A stretch of 45,642 bases of DNA from Moraxella bovoculi 237 (GCF_000696305.2 NZ_AOMT01000004.1:1-45642), one strand, 5' to 3'; shown: positions 7,821 through 17,401, counted from the first letter of the stretch. Numbers and translations: made by a program. Notes: generated by a model from the letters alone, not told the origin.

Positions 7821-9480
7821 TTAAAACTCATATTTTAACCTGGCGAAGTAAGATCTTCCCGGCTCATTATAGATTTGGCTAATCGTATTGTCACGCAGCT
7901 TTTGTTTGTCGAACAGGTTATTCACGCCGATGCGTCCACTTAGATAATCATTGAGACGGTAGCCAGTATTGAGTGAGACAATATTATGGCTTTTAACTTC
8001 TTTGTTATGCAATAAGTCATCTTTTGCAGAGTTTTGGATGTTACTCTCGGCAAATTGGCGCGGCTTTTGGCGACCGTATTGGGTAAAGGTGAAATTCACA
8101 TCCCAATTATCATCAATGTCATAACCAAAAATCGAATTCCATGTATAATTTGGAATCATCGACAATGGGTTGCCGCTGCGCTTATCAATGGACTCCATCA
8201 TATAGGTGACGTTGTTCGTCCAGCGCGCATCGCCCCAATTCCACGTCAAGCTACCTTCCACGCCTTCGATTTTGGCTTCAGGGATGTTTTCCCATTGCAG
8301 CAGGTTATATCATGTCACTAGTAGTTCTGCGAGCCGTGTAGGGCAATGTCACACTACCAATCAGCGTATTACCTGCGGTGATCTTATCCTTATAATCACT
8401 GTGGAAATACGTCAAGCTGGCGTTAGTCACCGCATCACGATATTGAATGCCAAGCTCGGTGTTTAATGAGGTTTTAGGTTTTAGGTTTCCATTGCCTTGA
8501 AGCACACACCACTGACCTGCTGGCACAAGATAAATCGGACAACCCTGTCCACGCGTGCCCAACAGATAGTCATTTGAAATTTGATAAAGATTTGGCGCTT
8601 TATAGGCGCGCGCCACGCCTGCCTTTAGTGTCCAGTTGTCATTCAAATGATGCGTTAAGTTTAAGGCAGGGCTTAGGTCTGAGCCTGATTTGTTGTGATG
8701 ATCATAACGCAATGCTAGCATAAGATTCGTGTTCTCGTTCAGTTCTAAGTTATCCTCAATGTGCGCTGAAGTAATCTTTGAGGTGCTTTTGCTTCGATCG
8801 CCCGTTACAAAGGCATCAGCATACAGCGCATTAGCATCTGTACCAGTTAAAGTACTTTCATCCATGTTCGCGGTGTCTGTCAGCTCATCTTTGACATATT
8901 CGGCGCCGATGGTGATTTTGTGAGGTACACCAAAGGTAAAAGGGATACTCGTCTCGCCGTGGGCGCGCCATGTTTTTAGCTCAGTATCTTCAAAAGTCGG
9001 CGCCTCATTATTCACCGAACGTATCACCCCTTCAGGACCGCCTGCTAAGCCTTTGTCAAGACGGGTGTTTTTGGTTTGGTCATATTGCAGGGTAAATTTG
9101 CTATCCCCCAATCATACAGCCCGTCGTGCGTCAATGAATAGCTGTCTTGGCGCATGATGTTCGTCTCGGTGCCAATCAGGCTGTTTAGCAAGGCGTTGCT
9201 TTGGGCTTGGTTGCCTGTGGCTTTCGCGCTAGAGTCACGGTTGGAGTATTGGGTATCGCCAGAGTATTCATTGCCTTGGCGACCATAAGCAGCATCAAAG
9301 GTCAGTGCATGATCAGGGTTGATCTGATAGGCCAGTCGCAGACCCGCGTCTTTATTCTCAACACCTTCACGCCCTGCTGCGCGTGCCAGATAGCTTGAAC
9401 CATTAGCATTCATATAAGGAACAAGCGGGTTAATGTCTACCGCATCCATGTCATTCTTATCCCTTAACTTGCATTTGTGC
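7821..9480 (-). pseudogene. FepA-like TonB-dependent catecholate-siderophore receptor, N-terminally deleted and frameshifted
   Basis: Three reading frames (about 9480-9108, 9111-8305 and 8310-7821) join into the barrel part of a FepA-type receptor. Landmarks in order are DAVDINP, AAGREGVENKDA, YGRQGNEYSGDTQ, LDKGLAGGPEG, LALRYDHHNKSGSDLSPALNLTHHL, GVARAYKAPNLYQ, GQGCP, the NLLQWENIPEAKIEG region and the terminal NEPGRSYFARLKYEF. This order and wording match E. coli FepA closely, including the terminal aromatic residue. The signal peptide, TonB box, plug and first strands (about 250-300 residues) are absent: homology stops near 9475-9480. One-base frame changes occur near 9108 and 8312. It cannot make a functional receptor. 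Confidence 0.88.
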
Positions 9481-9497
9481 CAAACTTCCCCTAACAT
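9469..9497 (+). promoter_or_regulatory. Probable bioF promoter
   Basis: TTGCAT (9469-9474), 17 nt and TAACAT (9492-9497) form a sigma-70-type promoter 32 bases before the bioF ATG. The -35 box falls at the very edge of the remaining receptor coding sequence. An AAGGA ribosome binding site lies at 9510-9514. Confidence 0.55.
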
Positions 9498-9529
9498 AGC
9501 TATCTTTATAAGGACAAAGACATCAACTC

Positions 9530-10672
9530 ATGGATAAATTCACGCCCTATCACGAACGACTGTCCGCCTTGCAGAATGCGGGTAACATCCGCAGTTTTCG
9601 CCTTCAGACGGACTTATTAAACCTCTCTAGCAATGATTATCTTGGGCTAGCGCGCTCACACCTAAAGGATGAATTCATCAGAACCCATCAGCACCACGCC
9701 GATTTTTGTTTTGGTGCTTCATCTTCTCGTCTTTTGACGGGTAATTTTGATGCTCACGAAATGCTAGAGCAAGCCCTGCAAGCTGCCTATGGGCGATCGG
9801 TGCTGACCTTTAATAGTGGTTATCACATGAATATTGGCATCCTGCCTGCCATCGCGGATGATCAGACGCTGATCTTGGCGGATAAATGGGTGCACGCCAG
9901 CATGATTGATGGCATCTTATTGGCCAAAGAGCGCGGGGCGAAATTCTTCCGTTATGCGCATCAGAATCTGACCCAGCTGGCTCAGCTTCTTGATAAGCAC
10001 CATGCCAATTATCGCCACATCATCATCATGACTGAGTCGGTATTTAGCATGGATGGTGATGTGACCGACCTGCAGGCACTCATCACCCTAAAACAACAAT
10101 ACCCAAACGTCTCGCTATATGTCGATGAGGCGCACGGCGTGGGCGTGTTCGGTGAGTGTGGTCTTGGCGTAGCAGAGACGCTGGGCGTGATGGATGAGAT
10201 TGATTTTTTGGTGGGGACATTCGGGAAGGCATGGGCAAGCGTGGGCGGCTTCATCGTCTGTGATGACATCATCAAGCAGCTACTGATTAACAGCATGCGC
10301 CCTTTGATTTTCAGCACCAACGTACCGCCCGTCAACGCACTGTGGTCTGCTTTTGTGTTCAATCAGTCAATCACGATGCAAACTCAACGTAAGGCACTGC
10401 TGGACAATGCCAGATATTTTAGAAATAAAATCAAATCTTTAGACTATGAATGTCCTTCAGACAGCCACATCATCCCCATCATCATCGGCGACAATCAAAA
10501 GACCATTGATTTGGCAGAAGCACTTCAAGACAGAGGCTTTTATGTGCTGCCCATCCGCCCACCCACCGTACCTGTGAACACAGCACGCATTCGCATTTGT
10601 CTGACCGCAGGCATTACCACAGATCAGATTGATGAATTCTGCCGAACACTTGAGGAATTGACACGATGTTAA
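9530..10672 (+). CDS. bioF: 8-amino-7-oxononanoate synthase
   Basis: The 380-residue protein is a full-length PLP-dependent alpha-oxoamine synthase. BioF condenses pimeloyl-ACP with L-alanine in the first ring-forming part of biotin synthesis, in the cytoplasm. Visible motifs are LSSNDYLGLA near the start, GASSSRLLTGN, FNSGYHMN, VDEAHGVGVFG and the PLP-lysine site TFGKAWASVGGF (about residue 234). The C-terminal domain ends with the usual PTVPVNTARIRICLTAG. It overlaps bioC by seven bases, so the two are coupled. bioA, bioB and bioD are not in this window. Confidence 0.95.
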   Translation: MDKFTPYHERLSALQNAGNIRSFRLQTDLLNLSSNDYLGLARSHLKDEFIRTHQHHADFCFGASSSRLLTGNFDAHEMLEQALQAAYGRSVLTFNSGYHMNIGILPAIADDQTLILADKWVHASMIDGILLAKERGAKFFRYAHQNLTQLAQLLDKHHANYRHIIIMTESVFSMDGDVTDLQALITLKQQYPNVSLYVDEAHGVGVFGECGLGVAETLGVMDEIDFLVGTFGKAWASVGGFIVCDDIIKQLLINSMRPLIFSTNVPPVNALWSAFVFNQSITMQTQRKALLDNARYFRNKIKSLDYECPSDSHIIPIIIGDNQKTIDLAEALQDRGFYVLPIRPPTVPVNTARIRICLTAGITTDQIDEFCRTLEELTRC

Positions 10673-11421
10673 ATGCCGACATCAGTACAGAATTCATCGC
10701 GCATAATTTTAAAAAAGCACATGCCACTTACGATCAGTCTGCATTGGTTCAGCATCAGATGTGTCAGCATCTTATCACACTCATCCAGACACGCCTGCCC
10801 GATGCATCGCCCAAGTCCATCCTAGAGATCGGCTGCGGCGTGGGCAATCTGACCAAACTTTATCACCCACTATGGCAGATAGATGAGCTCTATCTGAATG
10901 ATCTGTACGATGTGCATTCTGCCATTGACCGCGCCAAGTTTATCATCGGCGACATTGAGCACATCGATCTACCTAGGGTGGACATGGCGCTATCAAGCTC
11001 AGCATTGCAGTGGATGAAAGATCTACCCACCCTGTGCCATCGCATTCATCACGCACTGTCAGATGCTAGCACGTTCGCCTTTGCCACATTCGGGCAGGAT
11101 AATTTGCATGAGATGAAGACGCTGACAGGCATCGGGCTTGATTATCACAGTCTTGATGACATCATACAGATGCTGTCTAAGGCTGGATTTGATGTCATCC
11201 ATACCGAACAAACGCCGTACACGCTATATTTTGATCAGCCAAAGCAGATTCTACGCCACATCAAAGAAACGGGCGTATCTGTGGGCAGCGTAGGATGGAC
11301 GAAGTCGTCATTGGCACAATTTTATGAAAATTACCGCAAAAAATTCGCCATTTTCAACGATGGAAAATGGCGATATCCTTTGACTTATGATGCCATCTAT
11401 GTGATCGCGGTCAAACGCTAG
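10666..11421 (+). CDS. bioC: Malonyl-ACP O-methyltransferase
   Basis: The 251-residue protein is a class I SAM-dependent methyltransferase. Motif I is LEIGCGVGNLT (about residue 54), followed by LYLNDLYD and ALSSSALQWMKDLP, and these are typical of BioC. BioC methylates malonyl-ACP so that fatty acid synthesis can build the pimeloyl chain. Position directly after bioF, with its ATG inside the last codons of bioF, supports the biotin assignment over a generic methyltransferase. The 3' end overlaps the convergent amidotransferase gene by four bases, and no terminator is visible between them. Confidence 0.9.
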   Translation: MLNADISTEFIAHNFKKAHATYDQSALVQHQMCQHLITLIQTRLPDASPKSILEIGCGVGNLTKLYHPLWQIDELYLNDLYDVHSAIDRAKFIIGDIEHIDLPRVDMALSSSALQWMKDLPTLCHRIHHALSDASTFAFATFGQDNLHEMKTLTGIGLDYHSLDDIIQMLSKAGFDVIHTEQTPYTLYFDQPKQILRHIKETGVSVGSVGWTKSSLAQFYENYRKKFAIFNDGKWRYPLTYDAIYVIAVKR

Positions 11422-12305
11422 ACGCTCGCACCCACACTTCGGGCTAAGGCGATGCCATCTTCGATGGACAGATAGGTTTTTTTGCTCGGTGTGTCTCTAA
11501 ACACCACATCACCATCTTGGAAAACCAAGCATTCATCCACCGCGATCTGTTGCCACGTCTCGTTTTTGGTTAAAGGGATGGTTACAAGAATGGTCACCTT
11601 GTCCTTATCGGTGGTCAAATCGCCAAAATTCACGCTCATCTCGCCATCAGACAGATGCGCTTCGCCAAATGGCGCCTTGCGAGTCAGATAAAACAAAAGG
11701 CTGCCCGCATACGCCAACTGCCAATGACCGTTCGAAATCAGACAATTAAACAGCCCATTAGCGGACAGATAGCGGCATTGTGCGGTCAAAAAGGCAAATA
11801 ACGCTTCGTCTGATGGGCGAGATTTAAAGGTTGATTTTAAGCGGTTTAATAGATAACAGAACGCTAACTCGCTGTCAGTCATACCCACAGGCGAATAATG
11901 TTCTGCGTTGCCATTGTCATGCAGCCTTTGGGTGCGACGAATGAAGCTGTCTGTCATCTGCCCATTATGCGCAAATGCCCACTGCTCGCCCCATACCTCA
12001 CGGACGAAGGGATGCGTATTAGCAAGGCTGTTTTTCTCGCCGGTGGTTGCCTTACGAATATGCGCAATCACGTTCATCGCCTTGATAGGATGATGATTGA
12101 TCAGATCAGCGACAGGCGACAGATGGCTTGGCTTGTTGTCATGAAATTGACGCAAGCCTAGCCTACCCGAGTCACTGCGCTCAAAAAACGCAATCCCAAA
12201 GCCATCTTCGTGATGATCCGTTCCACCGCCCCGCTGACGAAAGCCAGCAAAGCTAAAACCGATGTCGGTTGGCGTGTTGCAATTCATTCCAAGTAGTTGG
12301 CACAT
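11418..12305 (-). CDS. Class II glutamine amidotransferase, YafJ type
   Basis: The 295-residue protein begins MCQLLGMNC. After Met removal the second-position Cys becomes the N-terminal nucleophile of Ntn-type glutamine amidotransferases. Other family marks are RGGGTDHHEDGFGIAF, AHIRKATTG, NTHPFVRE and AFAHNGQM. The length suits YafJ-like stand-alone amidotransferases, which lack a synthetase partner domain and whose acceptor substrate is not established. It is 14 bases downstream of the homoserine kinase gene on the same strand, so the two are probably co-transcribed. Confidence 0.88.
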   Translation of the reverse strand: MCQLLGMNCNTPTDIGFSFAGFRQRGGGTDHHEDGFGIAFFERSDSGRLGLRQFHDNKPSHLSPVADLINHHPIKAMNVIAHIRKATTGEKNSLANTHPFVREVWGEQWAFAHNGQMTDSFIRRTQRLHDNGNAEHYSPVGMTDSELAFCYLLNRLKSTFKSRPSDEALFAFLTAQCRYLSANGLFNCLISNGHWQLAYAGSLLFYLTRKAPFGEAHLSDGEMSVNFGDLTTDKDKVTILVTIPLTKNETWQQIAVDECLVFQDGDVVFRDTPSKKTYLSIEDGIALARSVGASV

Positions 12306-12319
12306 TGTAAATTCACTTA

Positions 12320-13330
12320 TTAATTGGTGGGTTTGACTTTATTCCAGTGATAGCTTGCCAGCCGTTTCATCAAATCAGGATTTTTGACCATGATGTCATC
12401 GCCCGTCCGCCCTTGCTCACGGTTATAGCAGATGACGTTTAGACGCAGTAGCCAAAAAATCGTGGCAGAGTAGGCAAGCATGACAGGCAGGGCGGTTTTT
12501 TCGTTGTCGGTCAAGGGGCGGACGCTCTCATAGCCGTCTATAAAGGCAGTCATTTTGTCGGTGTTAAAATTCACGCTCTCGCCGTCTGTCGCATTGCCCC
12601 AAGTCGTACAAAAATCGTTAATGGTAATGGCAATGTCCATCAAATAATGCTCAACCGATACTTCGGTAAAGTCCAAAAGCCCCGTAAGTGTAGCCGTATC
12701 CCCCGAAAAATCCCACAAGGTATTATCAGTAAACATATCCAAATGACAAAGCCCCTTTGGCAAATCATCGGGCAGATTGGCATATGTTGTCCAGATGTCG
12801 TTCATCAGGCGGGCTTCATCGGTGGGCATATAGGCGGTTTCACGCTTTTTGACTCTTGCCCAGTCGTACAGTGGCACGCCATAGTTTTCGGCAGGTTGCA
12901 GGGTTTGTAAGGTCTCGTGCAGTGTCGCCAACGCTTGTCCCATAGTGTGGCACATGGCGGTGTCTGTATTGGTGGGGTGCCTACCTTCTAGCTTTGGCAC
13001 GACTAGGATTGCCTTGTTTTCGTATCGCATGACGCAGTCGGTGCCGATGTCATCGCCTTTGGCGGTAAGCTTGACAAGCGGCGGGGCGATTGGCAATTTG
13101 TCTTTTAGGGCGTGCATGACGGTTGCCATTTTGATAATATCAGCAGGCACACGCTCTTCAAATAGCGTAAACACATAGCTAAACTCATCGCCCACGTCGC
13201 TGTCCTTCTGAATGAACCAGTTGGAATTTTTGACACCTTGCACGATGGGAATGGCTTTTTTAAATTTTACGCCAAACAAACCACAAAACGCAAAAAATTC
13301 ATCATCGGATAGGTGGGTATAGACGGACAT
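12320..13330 (-). CDS. thrB: Homoserine kinase (choline-kinase-like ThrB)
   Basis: The 336-residue protein is a choline/aminoglycoside-kinase fold enzyme of the ThrB type found in Pseudomonas, Acinetobacter and Moraxella. It differs from the GHMP kinase of E. coli. It phosphorylates homoserine for threonine synthesis. Visible are QGVKNSNWFI near residue 33 (nucleotide loop), the catalytic-loop region GLCHLDMFTDNTLWD (about 218; HxDxxxxN) and LLDFTEVSVEHYLMDIAI (metal-binding Asp). An AGGAAAAG ribosome binding site precedes the ATG. Leu TTG and Gly GGG codons are more frequent than in hisF or bioF, which hints at a different recent origin. The reading frame is intact. Confidence 0.88.
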   Translation of the reverse strand: MSVYTHLSDDEFFAFCGLFGVKFKKAIPIVQGVKNSNWFIQKDSDVGDEFSYVFTLFEERVPADIIKMATVMHALKDKLPIAPPLVKLTAKGDDIGTDCVMRYENKAILVVPKLEGRHPTNTDTAMCHTMGQALATLHETLQTLQPAENYGVPLYDWARVKKRETAYMPTDEARLMNDIWTTYANLPDDLPKGLCHLDMFTDNTLWDFSGDTATLTGLLDFTEVSVEHYLMDIAITINDFCTTWGNATDGESVNFNTDKMTAFIDGYESVRPLTDNEKTALPVMLAYSATIFWLLRLNVICYNREQGRTGDDIMVKNPDLMKRLASYHWNKVKPTN

Positions 13331-13527
13331 GGACTTTTCCTGCTTTTACCAAAAGTGCATATTTTAAAGGGTTTTTACTGATTTTACGAACACTTTCTTG
13401 GAATTTTTGGGTTTTAGTTATTTGGCAAACCCTGCCTTATCAGCTCAGAAAACTCACGACTGCTCATATCCACACACGTAAGGTGCGCTACATTCAGCAT
13501 TGTCGCCATAAATATAAAGAATTTAGG

Positions 13528-13556
13528 TTGTATAAAACGGTCTTTATTGTCATAAT
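13528..13556 (+). promoter_or_regulatory. Probable hisF promoter
   Basis: TTGTAT (13528-13533), a 17-nt spacer and CATAAT (13551-13556) lie 38 bases before the hisF start. A GAAGAGAAAA purine-rich stretch at about 13583 serves as ribosome binding site. Confidence 0.5.
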
Positions 13557-13594
13557 ATCGCAACATAATATCAGCCAAAAATGAAGAGAAAATC

Positions 13595-14365
13595 ATGCTA
13601 GCCAAACGCCTAATCCCCTGCCTTGATGTTGAAAATGGTCGTGTCGTCAAAGGCGTGAACTTCGTGGACATCAAAGATGCAGGCGACCCTGTACAAGTCG
13701 CCACTCGTTATAATGATGAAGGTGCCGATGAGATCACCTTTTTGGACATCACTGCCACCTCTGATGGTCGAGATACGACCTATCACATGGTAGAGCAGAT
13801 CGCCAAGAATATCTTTATCCCGCTGACCGTTGGCGGTGGCGTACGTAAGATCGATGACATTCGCAATCTGCTTAATGCAGGCGCTGACAAGGTTGGTATT
13901 AATTCTGCTGCCATCACCAACCCCGATCTTGTTAATGATGCCGCTTCACGCTTTGGCAGTCAGTGTATCGTGGTATCCATCGATGCCAAGCGCGTCACCA
14001 GACCAGATGGCAGTATTGGCTTTGAGATTTTTACTCATGGCGGGCGTAAAGTCACAGGCATCGATGCCATTGACTGGGCGGTGCAGATGACCAAACGTGG
14101 TGCAGGCGAATTGTTAGTGACCAGCATGGATGGCGATGGCACACGCCAAGGCTACGACCTACTGCTCACCAAGACCATCAGCGAGCTAGTTAACATCCCC
14201 GTCATCGCATCAGGCGGTGTTGGCAACCTACAACATCTGGCCGATGGCATATTACAAGGCGGAGCTGATGCTGTGCTTGCCGCGAGCATCTTCCATTTCG
14301 GTGATCACACGATACGCGAGGCCAAAGAATTCATGGCAGCCCAAGGCATTCCTGTACGACTGTAA
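13595..14365 (+). CDS. hisF: Imidazole glycerol phosphate synthase, cyclase subunit
   Basis: The 256-residue protein is full length for HisF, the (beta/alpha)8-barrel half of the HisFH complex. It uses ammonia from HisH to form imidazole glycerol phosphate and AICAR from PRFAR. The catalytic Asp residues are in [14 protein letters not shown] (Asp11) and VVSIDAKR (about 131). Phosphate-binding motifs [40 protein letters not shown] and IASGGVGN are all present. hisH and other his genes are not adjacent. ATC dominates for Ile, the normal habit of most genes here. Confidence 0.98.
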   Translation: MLAKRLIPCLDVENGRVVKGVNFVDIKDAGDPVQVATRYNDEGADEITFLDITATSDGRDTTYHMVEQIAKNIFIPLTVGGGVRKIDDIRNLLNAGADKVGINSAAITNPDLVNDAASRFGSQCIVVSIDAKRVTRPDGSIGFEIFTHGGRKVTGIDAIDWAVQMTKRGAGELLVTSMDGDGTRQGYDLLLTKTISELVNIPVIASGGVGNLQHLADGILQGGADAVLAASIFHFGDHTIREAKEFMAAQGIPVRL

Positions 14366-14435
14366 TTCTATTAGAATTCATTTGGTAATTTTCGCATCAA
14401 TTTGGCATGAAAATCGCCCACTCCATGGCAAAATA

Positions 14436-14444
14436 TGCTAAAAT
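14436..14444 (+). promoter_or_regulatory. Probable extended -10 promoter of ribH
   Basis: TGCTAAAAT (TAAAAT at 14439-14444) is identical to the strings before the first gene and glmU. It lies 36 bases before the ribH start. No clear -35 box is seen. No FMN-riboswitch-like sequence is visible in the 115-nt gap after hisF. Confidence 0.5.
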
Positions 14445-14480
14445 AAACGATGATTTTCACTCATAAAAATAGGCGAGAAC

Positions 14481-14972
14481 ATGAATTACACCAACCAAAA
14501 ATCAGCCGTTACCCATCTAGATGGCGCACTTGACCAGAACCAAGGTCTTCGCATTGGTATCGCGGTTGGTCGTTTTAATGGTTTTTTAGTAGAGAGCTTG
14601 GTTGAAGGCGCGCTGGACGCCCTACTTCGTCACGGTGTACAAGGCGAGAACATCACCGTTGTGCGTGTGCCAGGTGCGTTCGAGCTACCACTGACCGTCA
14701 AGCGCATGGCAACTTCTGGTAAATATGATGCGATCGTGGTACTTGGTGCGATCATTCGTGGTGCGACACCGCATTTTGATATCGTGGCAAGCGAGTCTGC
14801 CAAAGGCTTATCGCACGTGGCGCTACATCACGACATCCCTGTGATTAACGGCATCTTAACCACCGAAAACATCGAGCAGACCATCGAGCGTGCCGGCACC
14901 AAGGCAGGCAATAAAGGCTACGAAGCTGCCATGACCGCCATCGAGATGGCAAGCGTCCTAAAAGCGCTATAA
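14481..14972 (+). CDS. ribH: 6,7-dimethyl-8-ribityllumazine synthase
   Basis: The 163-residue protein is full length for lumazine synthase, the penultimate enzyme of riboflavin synthesis. It joins the ribityl-diaminopyrimidine to dihydroxybutanone phosphate and usually assembles as pentamers or 60-mers. Motifs are [18 protein letters not shown] (substrate region), [41 protein letters not shown] with the catalytic His, and [28 protein letters not shown] terminator separates it from nusB. Confidence 0.97.
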   Translation: MNYTNQKSAVTHLDGALDQNQGLRIGIAVGRFNGFLVESLVEGALDALLRHGVQGENITVVRVPGAFELPLTVKRMATSGKYDAIVVLGAIIRGATPHFDIVASESAKGLSHVALHHDIPVINGILTTENIEQTIERAGTKAGNKGYEAAMTAIEMASVLKAL

Positions 14973-14989
14973 TTTGACCTCACACTCTA

Positions 14990-15016
14990 GGGCAAATTTA
15001 CGCAATTTGCCCTTTT
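14990..15016 (+). terminator. Terminator of ribH
   Basis: A perfect 9-bp stem (14990-14998 with 15004-15012; GGGCAAATT/AATTTGCCC) with a 5-nt loop is followed by TTTT, 17 bases after the ribH stop. Confidence 0.8.
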
Positions 15017-15118
15017 ATTATTTAACAGCATAATCGGTCATTATCACACAACAACGTAAAAAGATGAGATCTTCACGATTTTTTGTTATGATAAATTACC
15101 CAATGACAAGGCTTTGAC

Positions 15119-15673
15119 ATGAATACTCCGACTTCTGACCAATCTTTTGACATTAACGAAACAGGCTATAAGACCAGTTATACCGCCATTCGTAAGGCAC
15201 GTCGTTTTGCCGTGCAGGGGCTTTATGAATGGCTGATGACCGATTATCGCTTCGCCACTCAGCAGCGAGATCTCCTGGGCGGTAACGAACCGCACACCAT
15301 CGTTGCGCGCACTCGCAGCGTGAACGCCATGCACACCGTACATCTTGGCTACTATCACGAGCTGATGCGTGAGATTCCGATGAAGGCAGGTGAGCTCATC
15401 GTGGACATCACCCGCTATCTTGAACGCAGTTTTGATAAATTAGACACCATTGAGAAGGCGATTTTGCTCATTGGTGCTTATGAGCTTAAGCACAGCCTGC
15501 ACATTCCTTATAAAGTCGTGCTGGATGAAGCCATGCAATTGAACACCCATTTTGGGGCAACCGATGCACATAAATTCATCAATGCCATCCTAGACAGATA
15601 TGCCAAAGAAGTGCGAGAATTGGAATATCAAGCGAACAAAGCTGAGAAAAAAGCCAAAAAAGAAAGCGAGTAA
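15119..15673 (+). CDS. nusB: Transcription antitermination factor NusB
   Basis: NusB works with NusE (S10) at boxA RNA in rRNA antitermination. The 184-residue product has the NusB core starting [18 protein letters not shown] at about residue 23 and ending [15 protein letters not shown]. It is longer than E. coli NusB (139 residues) through an N-terminal extension of about 20 residues and a Lys/Glu-rich tail, as is common in Moraxellaceae. It heads the run nusB-thiL-unknown-pgpA. TGTTATGAT at 15084-15092 is a possible extended -10 box. Confidence 0.93.
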   Translation: MNTPTSDQSFDINETGYKTSYTAIRKARRFAVQGLYEWLMTDYRFATQQRDLLGGNEPHTIVARTRSVNAMHTVHLGYYHELMREIPMKAGELIVDITRYLERSFDKLDTIEKAILLIGAYELKHSLHIPYKVVLDEAMQLNTHFGATDAHKFINAILDRYAKEVRELEYQANKAEKKAKKESE

Positions 15674-15675
15674 TT

Positions 15676-15703
15676 AAAAGGGTGGATAATTCTGCCCTTT
15701 TTT
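15676..15703 (+). terminator. Weak hairpin between nusB and thiL
   Basis: A 7-bp stem (AAAAGGG 15676-15682 with CCCTTTT 15695-15701), a 12-nt loop and a following T-run lie straight after the nusB stop. It may reduce rather than end transcription into thiL. Confidence 0.4.
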
Positions 15704-15724
15704 AAAATCATCAAATAAATAACC

Positions 15725-16702
15725 ATGTCCGAATTTTCCCTAATCTACACCCATTTTAAACACGCCACTACACGCCACCCAAGCACCGTTTTGGGCATTG
15801 GCGATGACTGTGCGATAAGCCACATTCCGCCAAATAGCCAGCTTGTCAGCTGTGTGGATACGCTCGTGGCAGGACGGCATTTTGTTCATGAGACCTGCCC
15901 GCACGCCATTGCCTATAAAGCGGTGGCGGTCAATCTGTCCGACCTTGCCAGCATGGGGGCGACACCTTACGCCATTTTGGTGGGATTATCCTTGCCAAAA
16001 GCTATGGCGAATGATGATTTTTGCAAGGCATTTGCACACGGTTTGGCGGATGCTTGCACGCCCTTTGGCGTGGAGCTGATTGGGGGTGATACCACAGGCT
16101 CGCCTGTTTTGACGATTTCGGTTACGGCTTTGGGTTTTGTTCCGTCAAATCAAGCAATCACACGGCAAGGAGCGTGCGTGGGTGATGTGGTGTGCATGAG
16201 TGGCACGGTGGGGCTTGCAAGCCTTGGGTTGCATCGGATTTTGGACGATTTGAACGGGGACGGTCACGCCAACCGACCGCCAGACACTCTGCCCCACGAC
16301 TTACACCAAGCCCTGCAATACCCTGCCCCACAGGTGGCACTTGGTGGGCGACTCATCGGCTTTGCAAGCAGCATGATTGACGTCTCGGACGGCCTGGGGC
16401 AGGACTTGGGGCATATTTTGAGGGCAAGTGGCGTGGGGGCGGTGATTGACCTTGATGCCATACCAAGCCATGCCCTGCTTGATGCCTTGCCCCACGCCCA
16501 AAAATGGCAACATCAAATCAATGGCGGAGACGACTATCAATTGTGCTTTACCATGCCTTCTGCTAAACTTGATTTATTCAAAACCCAAAATCCTGATATG
16601 CCAATTTATCCCATTGGGCACATTGTGGCGGATAAAGGGCTAGTGTTTTTGCGCAATAAAAAAGAAGTGGATTTATTGGTAAAAGGGTGGGAGCATTTTT
16701 AA
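15725..16702 (+). CDS. thiL: Thiamine-monophosphate kinase
   Basis: The 325-residue protein is full length for ThiL, which phosphorylates thiamine monophosphate to thiamine diphosphate in the cytoplasm. Motifs are GIGDDCAI (about residue 22), the Asp-rich CVDTLVAGRHFV, GLADACTPFGVELIGGDTTGSP, IDVSDGLGQDLGHILR and GGDDYQLCF, which are Mg/ATP and substrate sites of the PurM-like fold. The order nusB-thiL-pgpA is a classical gammaproteobacterial arrangement. Codon choice is distinctive, with many Gly GGG and Leu TTG codons, unlike ribH and hisF just upstream. Confidence 0.95.
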   Translation: MSEFSLIYTHFKHATTRHPSTVLGIGDDCAISHIPPNSQLVSCVDTLVAGRHFVHETCPHAIAYKAVAVNLSDLASMGATPYAILVGLSLPKAMANDDFCKAFAHGLADACTPFGVELIGGDTTGSPVLTISVTALGFVPSNQAITRQGACVGDVVCMSGTVGLASLGLHRILDDLNGDGHANRPPDTLPHDLHQALQYPAPQVALGGRLIGFASSMIDVSDGLGQDLGHILRASGVGAVIDLDAIPSHALLDALPHAQKWQHQINGGDDYQLCFTMPSAKLDLFKTQNPDMPIYPIGHIVADKGLVFLRNKKEVDLLVKGWEHF

Positions 16703-16733
16703 TTAAATATTTGCCAATCAAAAGGCGTTAATC

Positions 16734-17396
16734 ATGAATAAATTTATTTTGACAATATTATTATCTCTTAACCTGTTTAATATAAACGCTATCGCTCAAA
16801 ACACCCAAAAGGCGATGACAGATGCTCAAAAAAGTGCTTATGTTGACTTTCAGACCAATGCTGATATTATTCGTTTAAATCATTTGGTTTATTGGGGTAA
16901 ATTGATTGATGAATATCATCAAAAAATGGGACATTATCCTTTTGCTAATCAATCAAAACACCCCATTTATGTGGAGATTGCCACGCCATTACAGCAAAGT
17001 TTCTTTAACGGCAATAAACCGCCTGCACCTGCAACAATAAAATCCATGAAAGATTTCGTACAAGAGTTAGAAAAAGGCTTGGGGCGAACCATTGATGAAT
17101 ATTATGACCCACAATATGCCCCAGACGGCAAACCAAATTTTTATATCTATATGATAGACGGGCAAGACTATTATTTGGCGGTACATACTTTTTCGCCGTT
17201 TTCTTTTGCTCGTCATATTGATGTTAATTATCATAAGGTGGAAATTTCTAATATCAAAAATCGCACGCTTAATATCACAACTTTGCAAGAATTATTAAAC
17301 AACAATGCCTTTAAAAAAGCAATGAATAAGCCGATTGATAAGATTGGATTTTTTAATCAGCGAGAACAAAAAAATTTGCACAGCACCAAAGAGTAA
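16734..17396 (+). CDS. Unrecognised secreted protein between thiL and pgpA
   Basis: I do not recognise this 220-residue protein. Residues 1-21 look like a signal peptide (MNKF, hydrophobic core, cleavage near INAIA-Q), so it is probably periplasmic. The mature part is rich in Tyr, Lys, Asn and His, with LVYWGKLIDEYHQKMGHYPF (about 45-64), an FVQELEKGLGRTIDEYYDP stretch (about 105-125) and the aromatic run NFYIYMIDGQDYYLAVHTFSPFSF (about 133-157). No Cys occurs. The gene is clearly more AT-rich than its neighbours. It sits 31 bases after thiL and 5 bases before pgpA, so it is inside the operon and probably coupled to pgpA. The usual order is thiL-pgpA without it, which suggests insertion. Confidence 0.7.
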   Translation: MNKFILTILLSLNLFNINAIAQNTQKAMTDAQKSAYVDFQTNADIIRLNHLVYWGKLIDEYHQKMGHYPFANQSKHPIYVEIATPLQQSFFNGNKPPAPATIKSMKDFVQELEKGLGRTIDEYYDPQYAPDGKPNFYIYMIDGQDYYLAVHTFSPFSFARHIDVNYHKVEISNIKNRTLNITTLQELLNNNAFKKAMNKPIDKIGFFNQREQKNLHSTKE

Positions 17397-17401
17397 CTTG
17401 A

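Noticed and set aside
9599-9611. TTCAGACGG in bioF resembles the Neisseria DNA uptake sequence.
   Set aside because: Only a single 9-base partial match was noticed in the window; a real uptake signal would recur many times, often in terminators.
14366-14480. Possible FMN riboswitch upstream of ribH.
   Set aside because: The 115-nt gap has none of the conserved RFN-element stems and is too short for the element together with the promoter.
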